43,455 bases of DNA from an uncultured Bacilli bacterium (GCA_934167785.1 CAKPLX010000006.1:1-43455), one strand, 5' to 3'. Shown: positions 33,504 to 41,946, counted from the first letter of the stretch. Notes: generated by a model from the sequence alone, not told the origin. Translations and numbers: made by a program.

Positions 33504-33593
33504 CTAATTCATTCCAAAAATTTTAAAAACAATTTTAACAGGCAAAAAGATCATATCAAACATTATTTTTATAGGGAAAAAAATAAGCTTCAT
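33504..33593 (-). CDS. 29-residue hydrophobic peptide downstream of the XRE regulator
   Basis: Minus-strand ATG at 33591-33593, stop TAG at 33504-33506. GAGG overlaps the stop of the XRE gene 14 bases upstream, and a perfect terminator starts right after the stop, so the ORF fills the space between them. The peptide starts MKLIFFPIKIMFDMIF, continues LPVKIVFKIFGMN, and consists of two 11-residue copies, FFPIKIMFDMI and FLPVKIVFKIF. It is hydrophobic with regularly placed lysines, as in membrane-active or membrane-anchored small peptides. It may be a toxin-like partner of the XRE protein or a membrane anchor. It has no recognised family, and chance coding cannot be excluded at this length. Confidence 0.55.
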   Translation of the reverse strand: MKLIFFPIKIMFDMIFLPVKIVFKIFGMN

Positions 33594-33607
33594 CAGTATT
33601 CCAACCT

Positions 33608-34390
33608 CTAATAATTATTATTTCTAGCCTGTATTTCAGCTATTTTATCAAATACTTCACTAGCATTTCTCTCATTAATTTCAGTATACCCTAACTCCCT
33701 TAATGCCTGTACTTTAGCAGTATTTAATTCTTGAGTACGGCTTAATTTCTCTTCATTCTTTCTCTCAAGTTCAGCTTCCCATCTTCGATGAGACTCTGCT
33801 AATTTACTCTTCGAAGCACCACCATTTGTATATAAAGTCATAGCAGAATACATGATGCTTTCAAATATAAATTGATTTTCCTCATTAAAATCATATACAT
33901 TATATTTCAAATAACCATTATTTTTAGCAATATAACCTAAAATATATTTTGTCTCTTTCATCCCATTTAAAGACTGAATAAAATGATACAAATACTTCAA
34001 AGTAATAAAACTTTCCTTGGTTTTATTTTCATTTAACATTTCTTTCAATAAAAAAACAATATCCGAAATAATTTCTTGTTCCTCTTTTTTCAAGCCTGAT
34101 AATTCAATAACTTCTTCCTTTTTAGAAGGAATTTTTTTATAATTAAAAACCTTATTAGAAACCGATTGTAAATACTCATTAGTAAGTTCTTTAGTAACAA
34201 TTTCTTCACAATTTCTAACCTCTAACAAATTAAATAACAATTGACACTTTTCAGCAGGCATTTTGTTTAAATCATCACTATCCAAATAATTATAAACCAT
34301 CTGCCTAGAAACACCCAAATATTTTGCTAAATTAACTTTGGAAATATTTGTTTTTTTTAAAATCAGATTAATCTTATCAACGGTATTCAT
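33608..34390 (-). CDS. XRE-family HTH DNA-binding protein with unknown C-terminal region
   Basis: 260 residues, GAGAGG before the ATG. Residues about 5-55 are a helix-turn-helix (INLILKKTNISKVNLAKYLG, then VSRQMVYNYLDSDD) of the Cro/CI type. The rest is mostly helical and matches nothing I know: a central part (LKKEEQEIISDIVFLLKEML, YLYHFIQSLN), then a charged coiled-coil-like tail (about 205-235, RRWEAELERKNEEKL) and a UBA-like end (VQALRELGYTEINERNASEV). A peptide gene follows at 33504-33593. The promoter region holds a direct repeat that may be its own operator. Its position just upstream of cas9 is suggestive, but a terminator lies between, so control of cas genes would have to be in trans. 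Confidence 0.8.
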   Translation of the reverse strand: MNTVDKINLILKKTNISKVNLAKYLGVSRQMVYNYLDSDDLNKMPAEKCQLLFNLLEVRNCEEIVTKELTNEYLQSVSNKVFNYKKIPSKKEEVIELSGLKKEEQEIISDIVFLLKEMLNENKTKESFITLKYLYHFIQSLNGMKETKYILGYIAKNNGYLKYNVYDFNEENQFIFESIMYSAMTLYTNGGASKSKLAESHRRWEAELERKNEEKLSRTQELNTAKVQALRELGYTEINERNASEVFDKIAEIQARNNNY

Positions 34391-34411
34391 GTTACATCCC
34401 TCTCTAATTCT

Positions 34412-34450
34412 ATTTTATCATGTTTACAAATTATGTCAAGTACATGTCAA
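34412..34450 (-). promoter_or_regulatory. Promoter of the XRE gene with an 11-base-spaced direct repeat
   Basis: On the minus strand TTGACA (34434-34439) and TAAAAT (34412-34417) are 16 bases apart. A second TTGACAT copy ends at 34450, 11 bases upstream, one helical turn away. The overlapping repeat is a candidate operator, perhaps for the XRE protein itself. Confidence 0.6.
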
Positions 34451-34463
34451 CTAAAACCAAAAT

Positions 34464-35546
34464 TTAATCTTTAAATACACTCTTAATAATTCCACCACCA
34501 AGGCAAATATCTCCCTGATATAAACAACAAAATTGTCCAGGTGTAACGGCCTTAGCATGATCATATTTCAACTCTAATTCACCATTATCTAAATATTTCA
34601 CCAAAACAGGTACATCTTTTGAACGATATCGAAATTTAGCCGTACATTCTATCAAACGATCACCTGTTAAAAAGTTAAAATCTTCAATAATTGCTCGTGA
34701 AGAATACAAATATTTATTCTCTGAAGAAGAAGCAACATAAAGTACATTATGTTCTAAGTCTTTGCGAACAACATAACTTTTTTCATGATTTCCTCCTAAA
34801 TGAAGACCACGGCGCTGACCAATTGTATAATACATCAAACCAATATGTTCACCAACTTTTTTACCTGTTTCAATATCCAAAATATCTCCAGGTTGATTTG
34901 GTAAATAATTTTCCAAAAATTGAGTAAAGTTTCTTTCTCCAATAAAACAAATACCAGTAGAATCTTTTTTCTTAGCAGTAACTAAACCATTCTCTAAAGC
35001 AATTTTTCTAACCATAGGTTTTTCTAATTCTCCAATTGGAAATAACACATGAGCAAATTTTTCTCGAGCAACATAAGCTAAAAAATAAGTTTGATCTTTA
35101 TTTAAATCCACAGCTCTACACAAATTTCCATCAATTACTCTAGCATAATGTCCAGTAGCCACATAATCAGCCCCTAGTTTTTCTGCCTCTTTCATAAATA
35201 AATCAAATTTAATATATTTATTGCACATAACATCTGGATTAGGTGTTCGTCCTTTCTTTAACTCTTCCAAAAAATAAGTAAAAACATAATCCCAATACTC
35301 TTTAACAAAATCTACACGATGAAGAGGAATATCTAATTTTTCACATACTTTTTTAGCATCATTATAATCTTCTTCTTGAGGACATATTGAGTGATCCAAA
35401 TTAGGATTACCTAAATAATCATTATTAATAGAACTATCCCAATTTCGCATAAATAAACCAATTACACGATATCCTGCTTGTTTTAACAATAATGCTGCAA
35501 CAGAACTATCTACTCCACCACTCATTCCAATCACAACTGTTTTCAT
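34464..35546 (-). CDS. mnmA: tRNA-specific 2-thiouridylase MnmA
   Basis: 360 residues from the ATG at 35546, which has GGGAGG upstream; a reading from 35594 has no ribosome site. MnmA thiolates U34 of Lys, Glu and Gln tRNAs. The PP-loop SGGVDSS is at 9-15. The two catalytic cysteines are Cys108 in NPDVMCNKYIKF and Cys200 in TGICFIGERNF. ATGHYAR, DQTYFLAYV, YTIGQRRGLHLGG and the C-terminal VTPGQFCCLY are family signatures. Length is standard. It lies downstream of miaA, another gene for anticodon-loop modification, 108 bases away. TATAAT upstream of it (minus strand, near 35628-35633) suggests it also has its own promoter. Confidence 0.97.
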   Translation of the reverse strand: MKTVVIGMSGGVDSSVAALLLKQAGYRVIGLFMRNWDSSINNDYLGNPNLDHSICPQEEDYNDAKKVCEKLDIPLHRVDFVKEYWDYVFTYFLEELKKGRTPNPDVMCNKYIKFDLFMKEAEKLGADYVATGHYARVIDGNLCRAVDLNKDQTYFLAYVAREKFAHVLFPIGELEKPMVRKIALENGLVTAKKKDSTGICFIGERNFTQFLENYLPNQPGDILDIETGKKVGEHIGLMYYTIGQRRGLHLGGNHEKSYVVRKDLEHNVLYVASSSENKYLYSSRAIIEDFNFLTGDRLIECTAKFRYRSKDVPVLVKYLDNGELELKYDHAKAVTPGQFCCLYQGDICLGGGIIKSVFKD

Positions 35547-35654
35547 TTCTAATCCTCCCTTTATAACTGTATTTATAAAAATACCAACATTCATTATCTA
35601 AAAAATAAAGTAATCTCCATCAGTATTATAACATAAATAATAAAAAATTTTCTA

Positions 35655-36542
35655 TTAACTCTCAATATAATCTGAAACCATTTTTACGGTTTGATCAAAG
35701 TGATCATAATTTGTTTCAAACCAATGAACTGGTAATTGATGTCGAAAAAAAGTATATTGTCTTTTGGCATATCGTCTGGAATTTCTCTTAATTTCTGAAA
35801 CAGCATCATCAAATGATATTTCACCAGCAAAATAGCGATAAAACTCCTTATAGCCAATTCCTCCTAATAAAGGTTTAGTAAAAATCCCTTGATCGTAAAA
35901 AAATCTTACTTCTTCTTCTAATCCATCCATAATCATTTTATCCACCCTTTTGTCAATCAAATGATATAAATTTTTTCTTTCTGTGGTTAATCCAATAAAA
36001 AAGCAATCATATAAAAGATTAGTAGTTTTATTATCAGAAATTGATTTTTGATTGTTTTGATAATACCGAATAGCATTAATAACCCTTCTTTTATTTTTAG
36101 TATCTATTTTAGAAAAACCAACTGGATCTAATTCTTGATAAATTTTATTTAATTCCTCCAAAGTTTTTGTTTCTAGTTGATCATTTTTAATAGGATTCTC
36201 AGTTAATTTGTAATCATATAAACAAGCTTTAATATAAAGACCCGTTCCTCCCACCAAAATAGGTGTTTTTCCACGAGATAAGATATCATCAATAATATTT
36301 CGACATTCTTTTTGATAATCATAAATAGAATACTCTTCTTTTACATTTCGAATATCAAAAAGATAATGTGGCACACCTTCTTTTTCGGATTCCATAATTT
36401 TTGCCGTTCCAATATCTAATTCTTTATATACCTGCATAGCATCAGCGTTCACAATTTCACCATGATATTTTTTTGCTAAAGAAATCGATAATTTCGTTTT
36501 TCCAACACCAGTAGGACCAACAATTACAATTATTTTATTCAT
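35655..36542 (-). CDS. miaA: tRNA dimethylallyltransferase MiaA
   Basis: 295 residues with GGAGGGG before the ATG. MiaA adds the isopentenyl group to A37 of tRNAs that read U-starting codons. VIVGPTGVGKTKLSISLAKK is the P-loop, NADAMQVYKELDIGTAK holds the catalytic Asp and tRNA-contact Thr, followed by GVPHYLFDI, VGGTGLYIKA, GIGYKEFYRYF and RNSRRYAKRQYTFFRHQ. Length is typical. A terminator-like palindrome (36565-36590) lies just before its ribosome site, and upstream of that a MITE-like insertion separates it from the HD-domain gene. I see no promoter between palindrome and start, so expression depends on read-through from upstream. Confidence 0.96.
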   Translation of the reverse strand: MNKIIVIVGPTGVGKTKLSISLAKKYHGEIVNADAMQVYKELDIGTAKIMESEKEGVPHYLFDIRNVKEEYSIYDYQKECRNIIDDILSRGKTPILVGGTGLYIKACLYDYKLTENPIKNDQLETKTLEELNKIYQELDPVGFSKIDTKNKRRVINAIRYYQNNQKSISDNKTTNLLYDCFFIGLTTERKNLYHLIDKRVDKMIMDGLEEEVRFFYDQGIFTKPLLGGIGYKEFYRYFAGEISFDDAVSEIKRNSRRYAKRQYTFFRHQLPVHWFETNYDHFDQTVKMVSDYIES

Positions 36543-36564
36543 CTTTTCCCCTCCTAATCAAAAA

Positions 36565-36590
36565 AAATTAACTACAAAATAGTTAATTTC
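36565..36590 (-). terminator. Terminator-like palindrome directly ahead of miaA (left copy of a duplication)
   Basis: AATTAACTA and TAGTTAATT pair around a CAAAA loop; on the minus strand it runs into a string of Ts and then the miaA ribosome site. The same 26 bases recur at 36780-36805 on the other side of the MITE-like insert. Confidence 0.65.
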
Positions 36591-36779
36591 AGGCTGTTGA
36601 CAAAGTCGATTTTTCAAATCGGCTTTGTCACAGCCTTTTATATTTCTCACACTAAAGTATAAAAAAGAGCATTTTTTAGGGATTAAGTACCTAATATTTG
36701 CTCTTTTTAGACAATTTAACCCACTTTGATTTATTAAAAAATCAATTTTTTTCAAAATAGGTAGTTTGTCAACACTCTG
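36590..36779. mobile_element. MITE-like non-autonomous element, about 190 bases
   Basis: The ends are imperfect inverted repeats: CAGGCTGTTGACAAAGT (36590-36606) and, inverted, CAGAGTGTTGACAAACT (36763-36779), 14 of 17 alike. The same 26-base palindromic sequence flanks it on both sides, as expected for target duplication. Inside are a very strong hairpin at the left end (AGGCTGTTGACAAAG region pairing with CTTTGTCACAGCCT, 36591-36640, followed by Ts) and a second hairpin AAAAGAGCA/TGCTCTTTT. No transposase fits, and reading frames across it are by-products of the repeats. Ends of the form GTTTGTCAACA and insertion beside hairpins recall IS1182-type elements, but that family link is inference. 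Confidence 0.7.
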
Positions 36780-36805
36780 AAATTAACTACAAAATAGTTA
36801 ATTTC
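36779..36805 (-). terminator. Terminator palindrome of the HD-domain gene (right copy)
   Basis: A perfect 11-pair stem GAAATTAACTA/TAGTTAATTTC around CAAAA, 4 bases after the HD gene stop. Its T tract has been separated from it by the MITE-like insert; the left copy retains it. Confidence 0.6.
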
Positions 36806-36808
36806 TCA

Positions 36809-37315
36809 TTACCATCTAAATAATATTAATAATACAACATACATATTAGATAATTTATAAACATAACTCTTCCCATATGAGTAATAAAATTCATAAATCG
36901 CAACGATTTTATCAACCAAACTAACAATCCAACTCTCAATATATTTTGGTACCTTATGAGGCAAACTAGGAAACATATGACTTATGATAATATCTTCTTC
37001 TCTATCAGTTAATCTAAAATAAGTCTTAGCATTTTTTAAAGAAGCATATGGATGAAAAAACATACTAAACCTTTGTTTCTTTTGGCTTAAATCATTTTCT
37101 GTAAAAAAATCATGTAATAAACCTGCTCGAGCAGTTTCTACAGCATTTAGTTTTAATCTTTTACAAACTAAATAAGAATAATAAGAAACTCGAATAGAAT
37201 GATCTAATCGATTTAATCCATGATGTCGACAATTTTTTATTTTTGTAAATTCCTTATTCTCCAAAATATCACTCACAATATACATATACGTTCGATCTTT
37301 AAAAATGTTATCCAA
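36809..37315 (-). CDS. HD-domain phosphohydrolase
   Basis: 168 residues with a TTG start at 37313-37315; a stop codon lies just upstream in frame, so no longer start exists, and the ribosome site AGAGTG is modest. The metal-binding HD pattern is complete: His in LNRLDHSIRVS, His-Asp in AGLLHDFF, His in IISHMFP and Asp in SLVDKIVAIYE. Such proteins remove phosphate from nucleotides or related molecules, but the substrate is unknown. FHPYASLKNAKTYF and HKVPKYIESWIVSLVDK are typical of small uncharacterised HD proteins of Firmicutes. The C-terminus (SNMYVVLLILFRW) is hydrophobic. The MITE-like element lies just after its terminator and does not disrupt it. Confidence 0.82.
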   Translation of the reverse strand: MDNIFKDRTYMYIVSDILENKEFTKIKNCRHHGLNRLDHSIRVSYYSYLVCKRLKLNAVETARAGLLHDFFTENDLSQKKQRFSMFFHPYASLKNAKTYFRLTDREEDIIISHMFPSLPHKVPKYIESWIVSLVDKIVAIYEFYYSYGKSYVYKLSNMYVVLLILFRW

Positions 37316-37370
37316 AACAATTCACTCTTTCTACAACTTTCTTATCATAATTACATATGTTCAAATAAAA

Positions 37371-37793
37371 CTATTTATTATCTAACATATTTAATAAATT
37401 GATCTTAAACATATCTTTTTCCGCATGAGACTTAGAAATAGGAACTCCTTTATAAGTTGTCAACTCTTTTTGATGCCCTTCCATTAAAATATCATCAGGA
37501 GTAATGTTATTAAGCATAACAATTCTTTGTTTTTCATAAACAGTGTAATGTAAAACAATGTCATGATAAACCTTTGCAAAAGTAGCATCAGTAGGTAATT
37601 TTAAATCATATTTAATAATTCCTTCTAAAGCATTCTTTGAAACAATTACTCCATCGAATTTTCCATCCCTAAAATTAGGGTAAAATTCAAAAATTAATTT
37701 TTTATAAGCAAGCATATTATATTTTTTTACGGCTCTCTCTTTTTTTCTAAACTCATTTTCATTCAAATATTCTATTACATAAGAATTTTTCAT
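37371..37793 (-). CDS. Hypothetical protein, 140 residues
   Basis: AAAGGGGGAAT precedes the ATG, a strong ribosome site. The protein is soluble, mixed alpha/beta and basic (FRKKERAVKKYNMLAYKKLI, FYPNFRDGKFDGVIVSKNA, VYHDIVLHYTVYEKQRIVML), ending HAEKDMFKINLLNMLDNK. No membrane segment or metal motif is seen. It precedes the HD-domain gene by 55 bases and may share its transcript. I do not recognise a family. Confidence 0.6.
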   Translation of the reverse strand: MKNSYVIEYLNENEFRKKERAVKKYNMLAYKKLIFEFYPNFRDGKFDGVIVSKNALEGIIKYDLKLPTDATFAKVYHDIVLHYTVYEKQRIVMLNNITPDDILMEGHQKELTTYKGVPISKSHAEKDMFKINLLNMLDNK

Positions 37794-37879
37794 TTTATTC
37801 CCCCTTTAATATACTATTCATCAACCAGTAATGAAATTATAGCACTTTTTAAAAAAGAAGTCAATACATATAGTTAATT

Positions 37880-37915
37880 TTGGGAAAATGTTCATATTTC
37901 ATAACACTTTCCCAA
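37880..37915 (-). terminator. Hairpin downstream of ppdK
   Basis: TTGGGAAA plus TGTT (37880-37892) pairs with AACA plus TTTCCCAA (37903-37915) with one mismatch. The T-rich tail is on the plus-strand side, so termination of the leftward ppdK transcript is likely but not ideal. Confidence 0.5.
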
Positions 37916-37931
37916 TCTTTTTATCTACAAA

Positions 37932-40550
37932 TTAACTATTCCTAATTTGTGACTGTGCAGCAGCCAATCGGGCAATAGGTACCCTAAATGGAGAACAAGA
38001 AACATAATTTAAACCAATACGATGACAAAAATCAATCGAACTAGGATCTCCACCATGTTCTCCACAAATTCCAAGAGAAATATCTTTTCTTGTCTCTCTT
38101 CCCTTTTTTGCGGCCATATCAATTAATTTTCCAACACCATGTTCATCAATTCTTGCAAAAGGATCATTTTCAAAGATTTGCTTTTTATAATAGTCTTCTA
38201 AAAATTTTCCAGCATCATCTCTTGAGAAGCCAAATGTTAATTGTGTTAAATCGTTTGTTCCAAAACTAAAGAATTCTGCTTCTGTTGCAATTTCATCGGC
38301 TAAAAGGGCTGCACGAGGAATTTCAATCATAGTTCCTACTTGATAACAAACCGCACAGTCTTCCTCTTGAATTAATTGATCGGCTACTCTTACAACAATA
38401 TCTTTAATATATTTTAATTCTTGAACATCCCCTATTAATGGAATCATAATCTCAGGATGAACTTCTATTCCTTTCTTAGAAACATTTATTGCTGCCTCAA
38501 TTACTGCTCTAGTTTGCATCTCAGCAATTTCCGGATAGGTAATTGCTAAACGGCAACCACGATGTCCCATCATTGGATTAAATTCCTTTAAAGAAGAAAT
38601 TCTATCTTTAAGTGCTTCAAAAGTCATTCCTAATTCCCTAGATAAATCCATAATTTCTTCATCAGTATGTGGTAAAAACTCATGAAGTGGTGGATCCAAA
38701 TAACGAATAACCATAGGCTTTCCTTCTAAAACAGTAAACATTTCTTCAAAATCCTGCCTTTGCATAGGAAGAATTTTTTCCAAGGCTTTTTTCCTTTGCT
38801 CCAAAGTTTCAGCAACAATCATTTGTCTTACAGCAAAAATTCTACTTGTTTCAAAAAACATATGCTCAGTTCGACATAAGCCAATCCCTTCAGCTCCAAA
38901 CTTCATCGCTTGTTTAGCATCACGAGGATTATCTGCATTAGCCTTAACGCCTAACGTTCTAACTTCATCAGCCCATTTCATAAAAGTCTCAAAATTTCCA
39001 CTAATGGCTGGTTCTACAGCTGGTAGAATTCCATCATAAACCTTACCAGTACTACCATCTAGAGAAATTTTATCCCCCTCATGATAAACTGTTCCATCAC
39101 TGGTGATTAAAGTTTTAGCCTCTTCATTAATGGTAAGTTCTCCACAACCGCAAATACAACATCTCCCCATTCCTCGAGCAACAACTGCTGCATGAGAAGT
39201 CATTCCACCACGAACAGTCAAAATACCTCTAGCATCACTCATTCCTTGAATATCTTCAGGAGAAGTTTCCAAACGAACTAAAATGGCATCTATTCCATTC
39301 TTAGCAGCACGAGATACATCACTTGCGTTAAAATATATCTTTCCTGCTCCAGCTCCCGGAGAGGCAGCAAGACCAGTTGCAATAACTTTTGCCGTCTTCT
39401 TTGATTCCTCATCAAAAGTTTTATGTAATAATTGATCCAATGATTTAGGTTCAACTTTTAATAAAGCCTCTTCCTTAGTAATTTTTCCCTCTTCTACCAT
39501 TTCTACAGCTATTCTAACAGCAGCAGCAGCTGTTCTTTTTCCATTTCTAGTTTGTAACATAAATAATTTTCCATTTTCAATCGTAAATTCCATATCTTGC
39601 ATATCACGATAATGATTCTCTAAAATCTCTGTCGTTTTAACAAATTCTTCATACACATGTGGCATTTTTTCTTTTAAAGTAGAAATATCCTCAGGCGTTC
39701 TTACCCCAGCAACAACATCTTCACCTTGTGCATTAATTAAATATTCTCCATAAAGATGATTTTCTCCAGTAGCAGGATTCCTAGTAAAAGCAACTCCTGT
39801 ACCACAATTATCTCCCATATTTCCATAAACCATTTCCTGAACATTAACCGCTGTTCCCCACGAAGATGGAATATCATTCATCTTTCGATAAATAACTGCT
39901 CTTTCATTATTCCAAGAACGAAATACTGCTGTTACAGCTTCTATCAACTGTGTCTTAGGATCCTGAGGAAAATCTTCACCAGTAATTTCTAAATAAATTT
40001 TCTTAAACTTCTGGCAAATAAAATACATATCTTCTTCATCTAAATCTGTATCAAATTGAAATCCTTTTTCTTCCTTATAAGAATCTAATACTCTTTCAAA
40101 GGAATTCTTTGAATATCCTTTGACCACATCAGCAAACATCATAATAAAACGACGATAAGAATCATATATAAATCTCTTATTTCCTGTCTTCATCGCCTGT
40201 TGTTGTGCAACCTCATCCGTCATTCCTAAATTTAAAACCGTATCCATCATTCCTGGCATTGAAGCTCTAGCACCACTTCGAACAGAAACCAATAATGGTT
40301 CAGTTACATCACCCATCTTTTTCCCAGTAACTTCTTCAAGCTTTTCTAATTGCTCAAAAATTTGTTTTTTTACTTCTTCACTAATAACTTTACCATCTGC
40401 ATAATACTGATTGCAAGCTTCAGTCGTAACGGTAAAGCCTCTAGGAACAGGAAGTCCAATCTTTGTCATTTCAGCAAGATTAGCTCCTTTACCACCTAAT
40501 AGCTCTCGCATATCTTTATTACCTTCATTAAAAGCATAAACATACTTCAT
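37932..40550 (-). CDS. ppdK: Pyruvate, phosphate dikinase
   Basis: 872 residues with AGGTGAT before the ATG. It interconverts pyruvate + ATP + Pi and PEP + AMP + PPi; in anaerobic Firmicutes it often serves a PPi-linked glycolysis. The N-terminal ATP-grasp domain opens VYAFNEGNKDMRELLGGKGA and has VSVRSGARASMPGMMDTVLN. The swivelling phosphohistidine domain has GGMTSHAAVVARGMGRCCI, where the His carries phosphate. The C-terminal TIM barrel has GIGLCRTEHMFF, VIRYLDPPLHEFLPH, MGHRGCRLAITYPE and FGTNDLTQ, with the acid-base Cys in GICGEHGGDP. Length and motifs are standard. It has its own strong promoter upstream. Confidence 0.98.
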   Translation of the reverse strand: MKYVYAFNEGNKDMRELLGGKGANLAEMTKIGLPVPRGFTVTTEACNQYYADGKVISEEVKKQIFEQLEKLEEVTGKKMGDVTEPLLVSVRSGARASMPGMMDTVLNLGMTDEVAQQQAMKTGNKRFIYDSYRRFIMMFADVVKGYSKNSFERVLDSYKEEKGFQFDTDLDEEDMYFICQKFKKIYLEITGEDFPQDPKTQLIEAVTAVFRSWNNERAVIYRKMNDIPSSWGTAVNVQEMVYGNMGDNCGTGVAFTRNPATGENHLYGEYLINAQGEDVVAGVRTPEDISTLKEKMPHVYEEFVKTTEILENHYRDMQDMEFTIENGKLFMLQTRNGKRTAAAAVRIAVEMVEEGKITKEEALLKVEPKSLDQLLHKTFDEESKKTAKVIATGLAASPGAGAGKIYFNASDVSRAAKNGIDAILVRLETSPEDIQGMSDARGILTVRGGMTSHAAVVARGMGRCCICGCGELTINEEAKTLITSDGTVYHEGDKISLDGSTGKVYDGILPAVEPAISGNFETFMKWADEVRTLGVKANADNPRDAKQAMKFGAEGIGLCRTEHMFFETSRIFAVRQMIVAETLEQRKKALEKILPMQRQDFEEMFTVLEGKPMVIRYLDPPLHEFLPHTDEEIMDLSRELGMTFEALKDRISSLKEFNPMMGHRGCRLAITYPEIAEMQTRAVIEAAINVSKKGIEVHPEIMIPLIGDVQELKYIKDIVVRVADQLIQEEDCAVCYQVGTMIEIPRAALLADEIATEAEFFSFGTNDLTQLTFGFSRDDAGKFLEDYYKKQIFENDPFARIDEHGVGKLIDMAAKKGRETRKDISLGICGEHGGDPSSIDFCHRIGLNYVSCSPFRVPIARLAAAQSQIRNS

Positions 40551-40578
40551 TCTCTATCACCTCTCTATTTATGATTCA

Positions 40579-40607
40579 AGTATAACAAAGAAAAAATATC
40601 CTAGCAA
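40579..40607 (-). promoter_or_regulatory. Promoter of ppdK
   Basis: On the minus strand TTGCTA (40602-40607) and TATACT (40579-40584) are 17 bases apart, within the 319-base gap between ppdK and mltG. The rest of that gap, apart from the mltG terminator, is AT-rich with no ORF or structure I can support. Confidence 0.75.
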
Positions 40608-40779
40608 GAAAATTAACTATTTTGAAATTTAATTTTTATAAACAAAATAATATCATTTTTATCCTCCAGTAGTATTTTATTTTCAAAAAAATAACACATA
40701 ATAAATAAAAAATATCAATATAACAAACAAAAAAAGAACAAACTTTACTTTTTAAATTTTATAAAGATTAAGACAATAA

Positions 40780-40809
40780 AAAGCACATCCAATTCTTAAG
40801 ATGTACTTT
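40780..40809 (-). terminator. Terminator of ruvX-yrzB-mltG
   Basis: On the minus strand AAAGTACATC (40809-40800) pairs with GATGTGCTTT (40789-40780), including one wobble pair, then Ts. Confidence 0.7.
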
Positions 40810-40869
40810 CTTTCTATTCAAACAAAAAAACACAATTTATATGAATCCAAAACAACATAATCAAAAAAA

Positions 40870-41946
40870 TTAATACTCTAACCATAAGTTCTTTTCTTTC
40901 AATTTTAAAATAGTCGCATTGTGTTCTTTTAAAGTTTTGCTAAAATAAATCTTTTTATTCTTATCAGCAACGAAATAAAGATAATCATTATCATCAGACT
41001 CAATCACAGCCAATATAGAAACTATACTCGGATTACAAATTGGAGAAACTGGCAATGTTTTAAATGAAGCACACCTAGTATTATAGGAATTACAAGTATT
41101 TACTTCTTCAGCATATAAATCTCTATCCCCCATATCAACTCTAGCTCCATAATAAGTCGTAACATCACTTCCTAAATTCATCCCTCGTTGCATACGATTT
41201 TGAAAAACTTGAACAATTTTTTTACGATCATCTAAATCATTTCCTTCTAATTCAGCAATAGAAGCCAACGTAAAGATTTCATGAACAGAAAAATGACTAG
41301 CCAAAATTTTCTCTTTTTGATCACTTAATTTTTTTTCTGTTTCCAGAAGCATCGTCTCAATAATTTTTTTAATTTCTACATCCCTAGAAGAAAAATTATA
41401 AGTATCTGGATATAAATACCCCTCCAAAGGATAATAAATTCTACTATCCAAAATATCATCAGTCAAAAACCAATATTTACTAATCAAACTCTTCAAATAA
41501 GTATCATCTTTTAAAGTATTATACACATCTTCCTCACTATGATTAGTATTTTCTTGAATCGTTTTGGCAATTTTTCGAATATTCCATCCCTCTTTAAAAG
41601 TAATCGTAATTTGAGCGCTATTCTGTCCATTTCCCTCTGATAAAATTTTAACAATGTCCTCAACACTCATATTTCTAGACAAAACATAAGTTGCCGCTTT
41701 CAAAGAATTTTTCCCCCATAATTTTGTATAAAGAATAAAAGATAACTTACTTCGAATCAGCTTCTCCTCATATAAAGTATCAGCAATAGAATCAATTCCA
41801 CCTGGTTTAATCTCTATTGTCTTCATTTCACTAGAATCACTTGGTGCACTTAAACTATGATAAAATATTGCATAAGAAAACAGTAAAATACTAAAAATTA
41901 AAACAACAATAGAGCAAAAAGTACTATGAATAAATTTACTAAACAT
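40870..41946 (-). CDS. mltG: Endolytic murein transglycosylase MltG
   Basis: 358 residues. MltG (YceG) cuts nascent glycan strands and sets their length at the membrane. One N-terminal transmembrane segment (STFCSIVVLIFSILLFSYAI, about 9-28) places the catalytic part outside. A LysM-like region follows (IKPGGIDSIADTLYEEKLIR). YYPLEGYLYPDTYNF and LASIAELEG contain the signature and catalytic Glu232, then VFQNRMQRGMNLGSDVTTYY, and the usual YNTY-GLPPGPICNPG block reads YNTRCASFKTLPVSPICNPS. The extra Cys-containing insert there and two earlier Cys (NTCNSYNTRC) might form an extracellular disulphide. It ends the ruvX-yrzB-mltG operon. Confidence 0.95.
   Translation of the reverse strand: MFSKFIHSTFCSIVVLIFSILLFSYAIFYHSLSAPSDSSEMKTIEIKPGGIDSIADTLYEEKLIRSKLSFILYTKLWGKNSLKAATYVLSRNMSVEDIVKILSEGNGQNSAQITITFKEGWNIRKIAKTIQENTNHSEEDVYNTLKDDTYLKSLISKYWFLTDDILDSRIYYPLEGYLYPDTYNFSSRDVEIKKIIETMLLETEKKLSDQKEKILASHFSVHEIFTLASIAELEGNDLDDRKKIVQVFQNRMQRGMNLGSDVTTYYGARVDMGDRDLYAEEVNTCNSYNTRCASFKTLPVSPICNPSIVSILAVIESDDNDYLYFVADKNKKIYFSKTLKEHNATILKLKEKNLWLEY

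Noticed and set aside
34412..34450. GTTTACAAATTATG near 34421-34436 as a second dif-like site, which would make the CRISPR region a Xer-integrated element
   Set aside because: Only the GTTTACA part matches; there is no second arm at the right spacing, and the sequence is explained as the XRE promoter.
36558..36755. 65-residue minus-strand frame across the MITE-like element
   Set aside because: It runs through the inverted repeats and hairpins and has no ribosome site; its end merely translates the palindrome.
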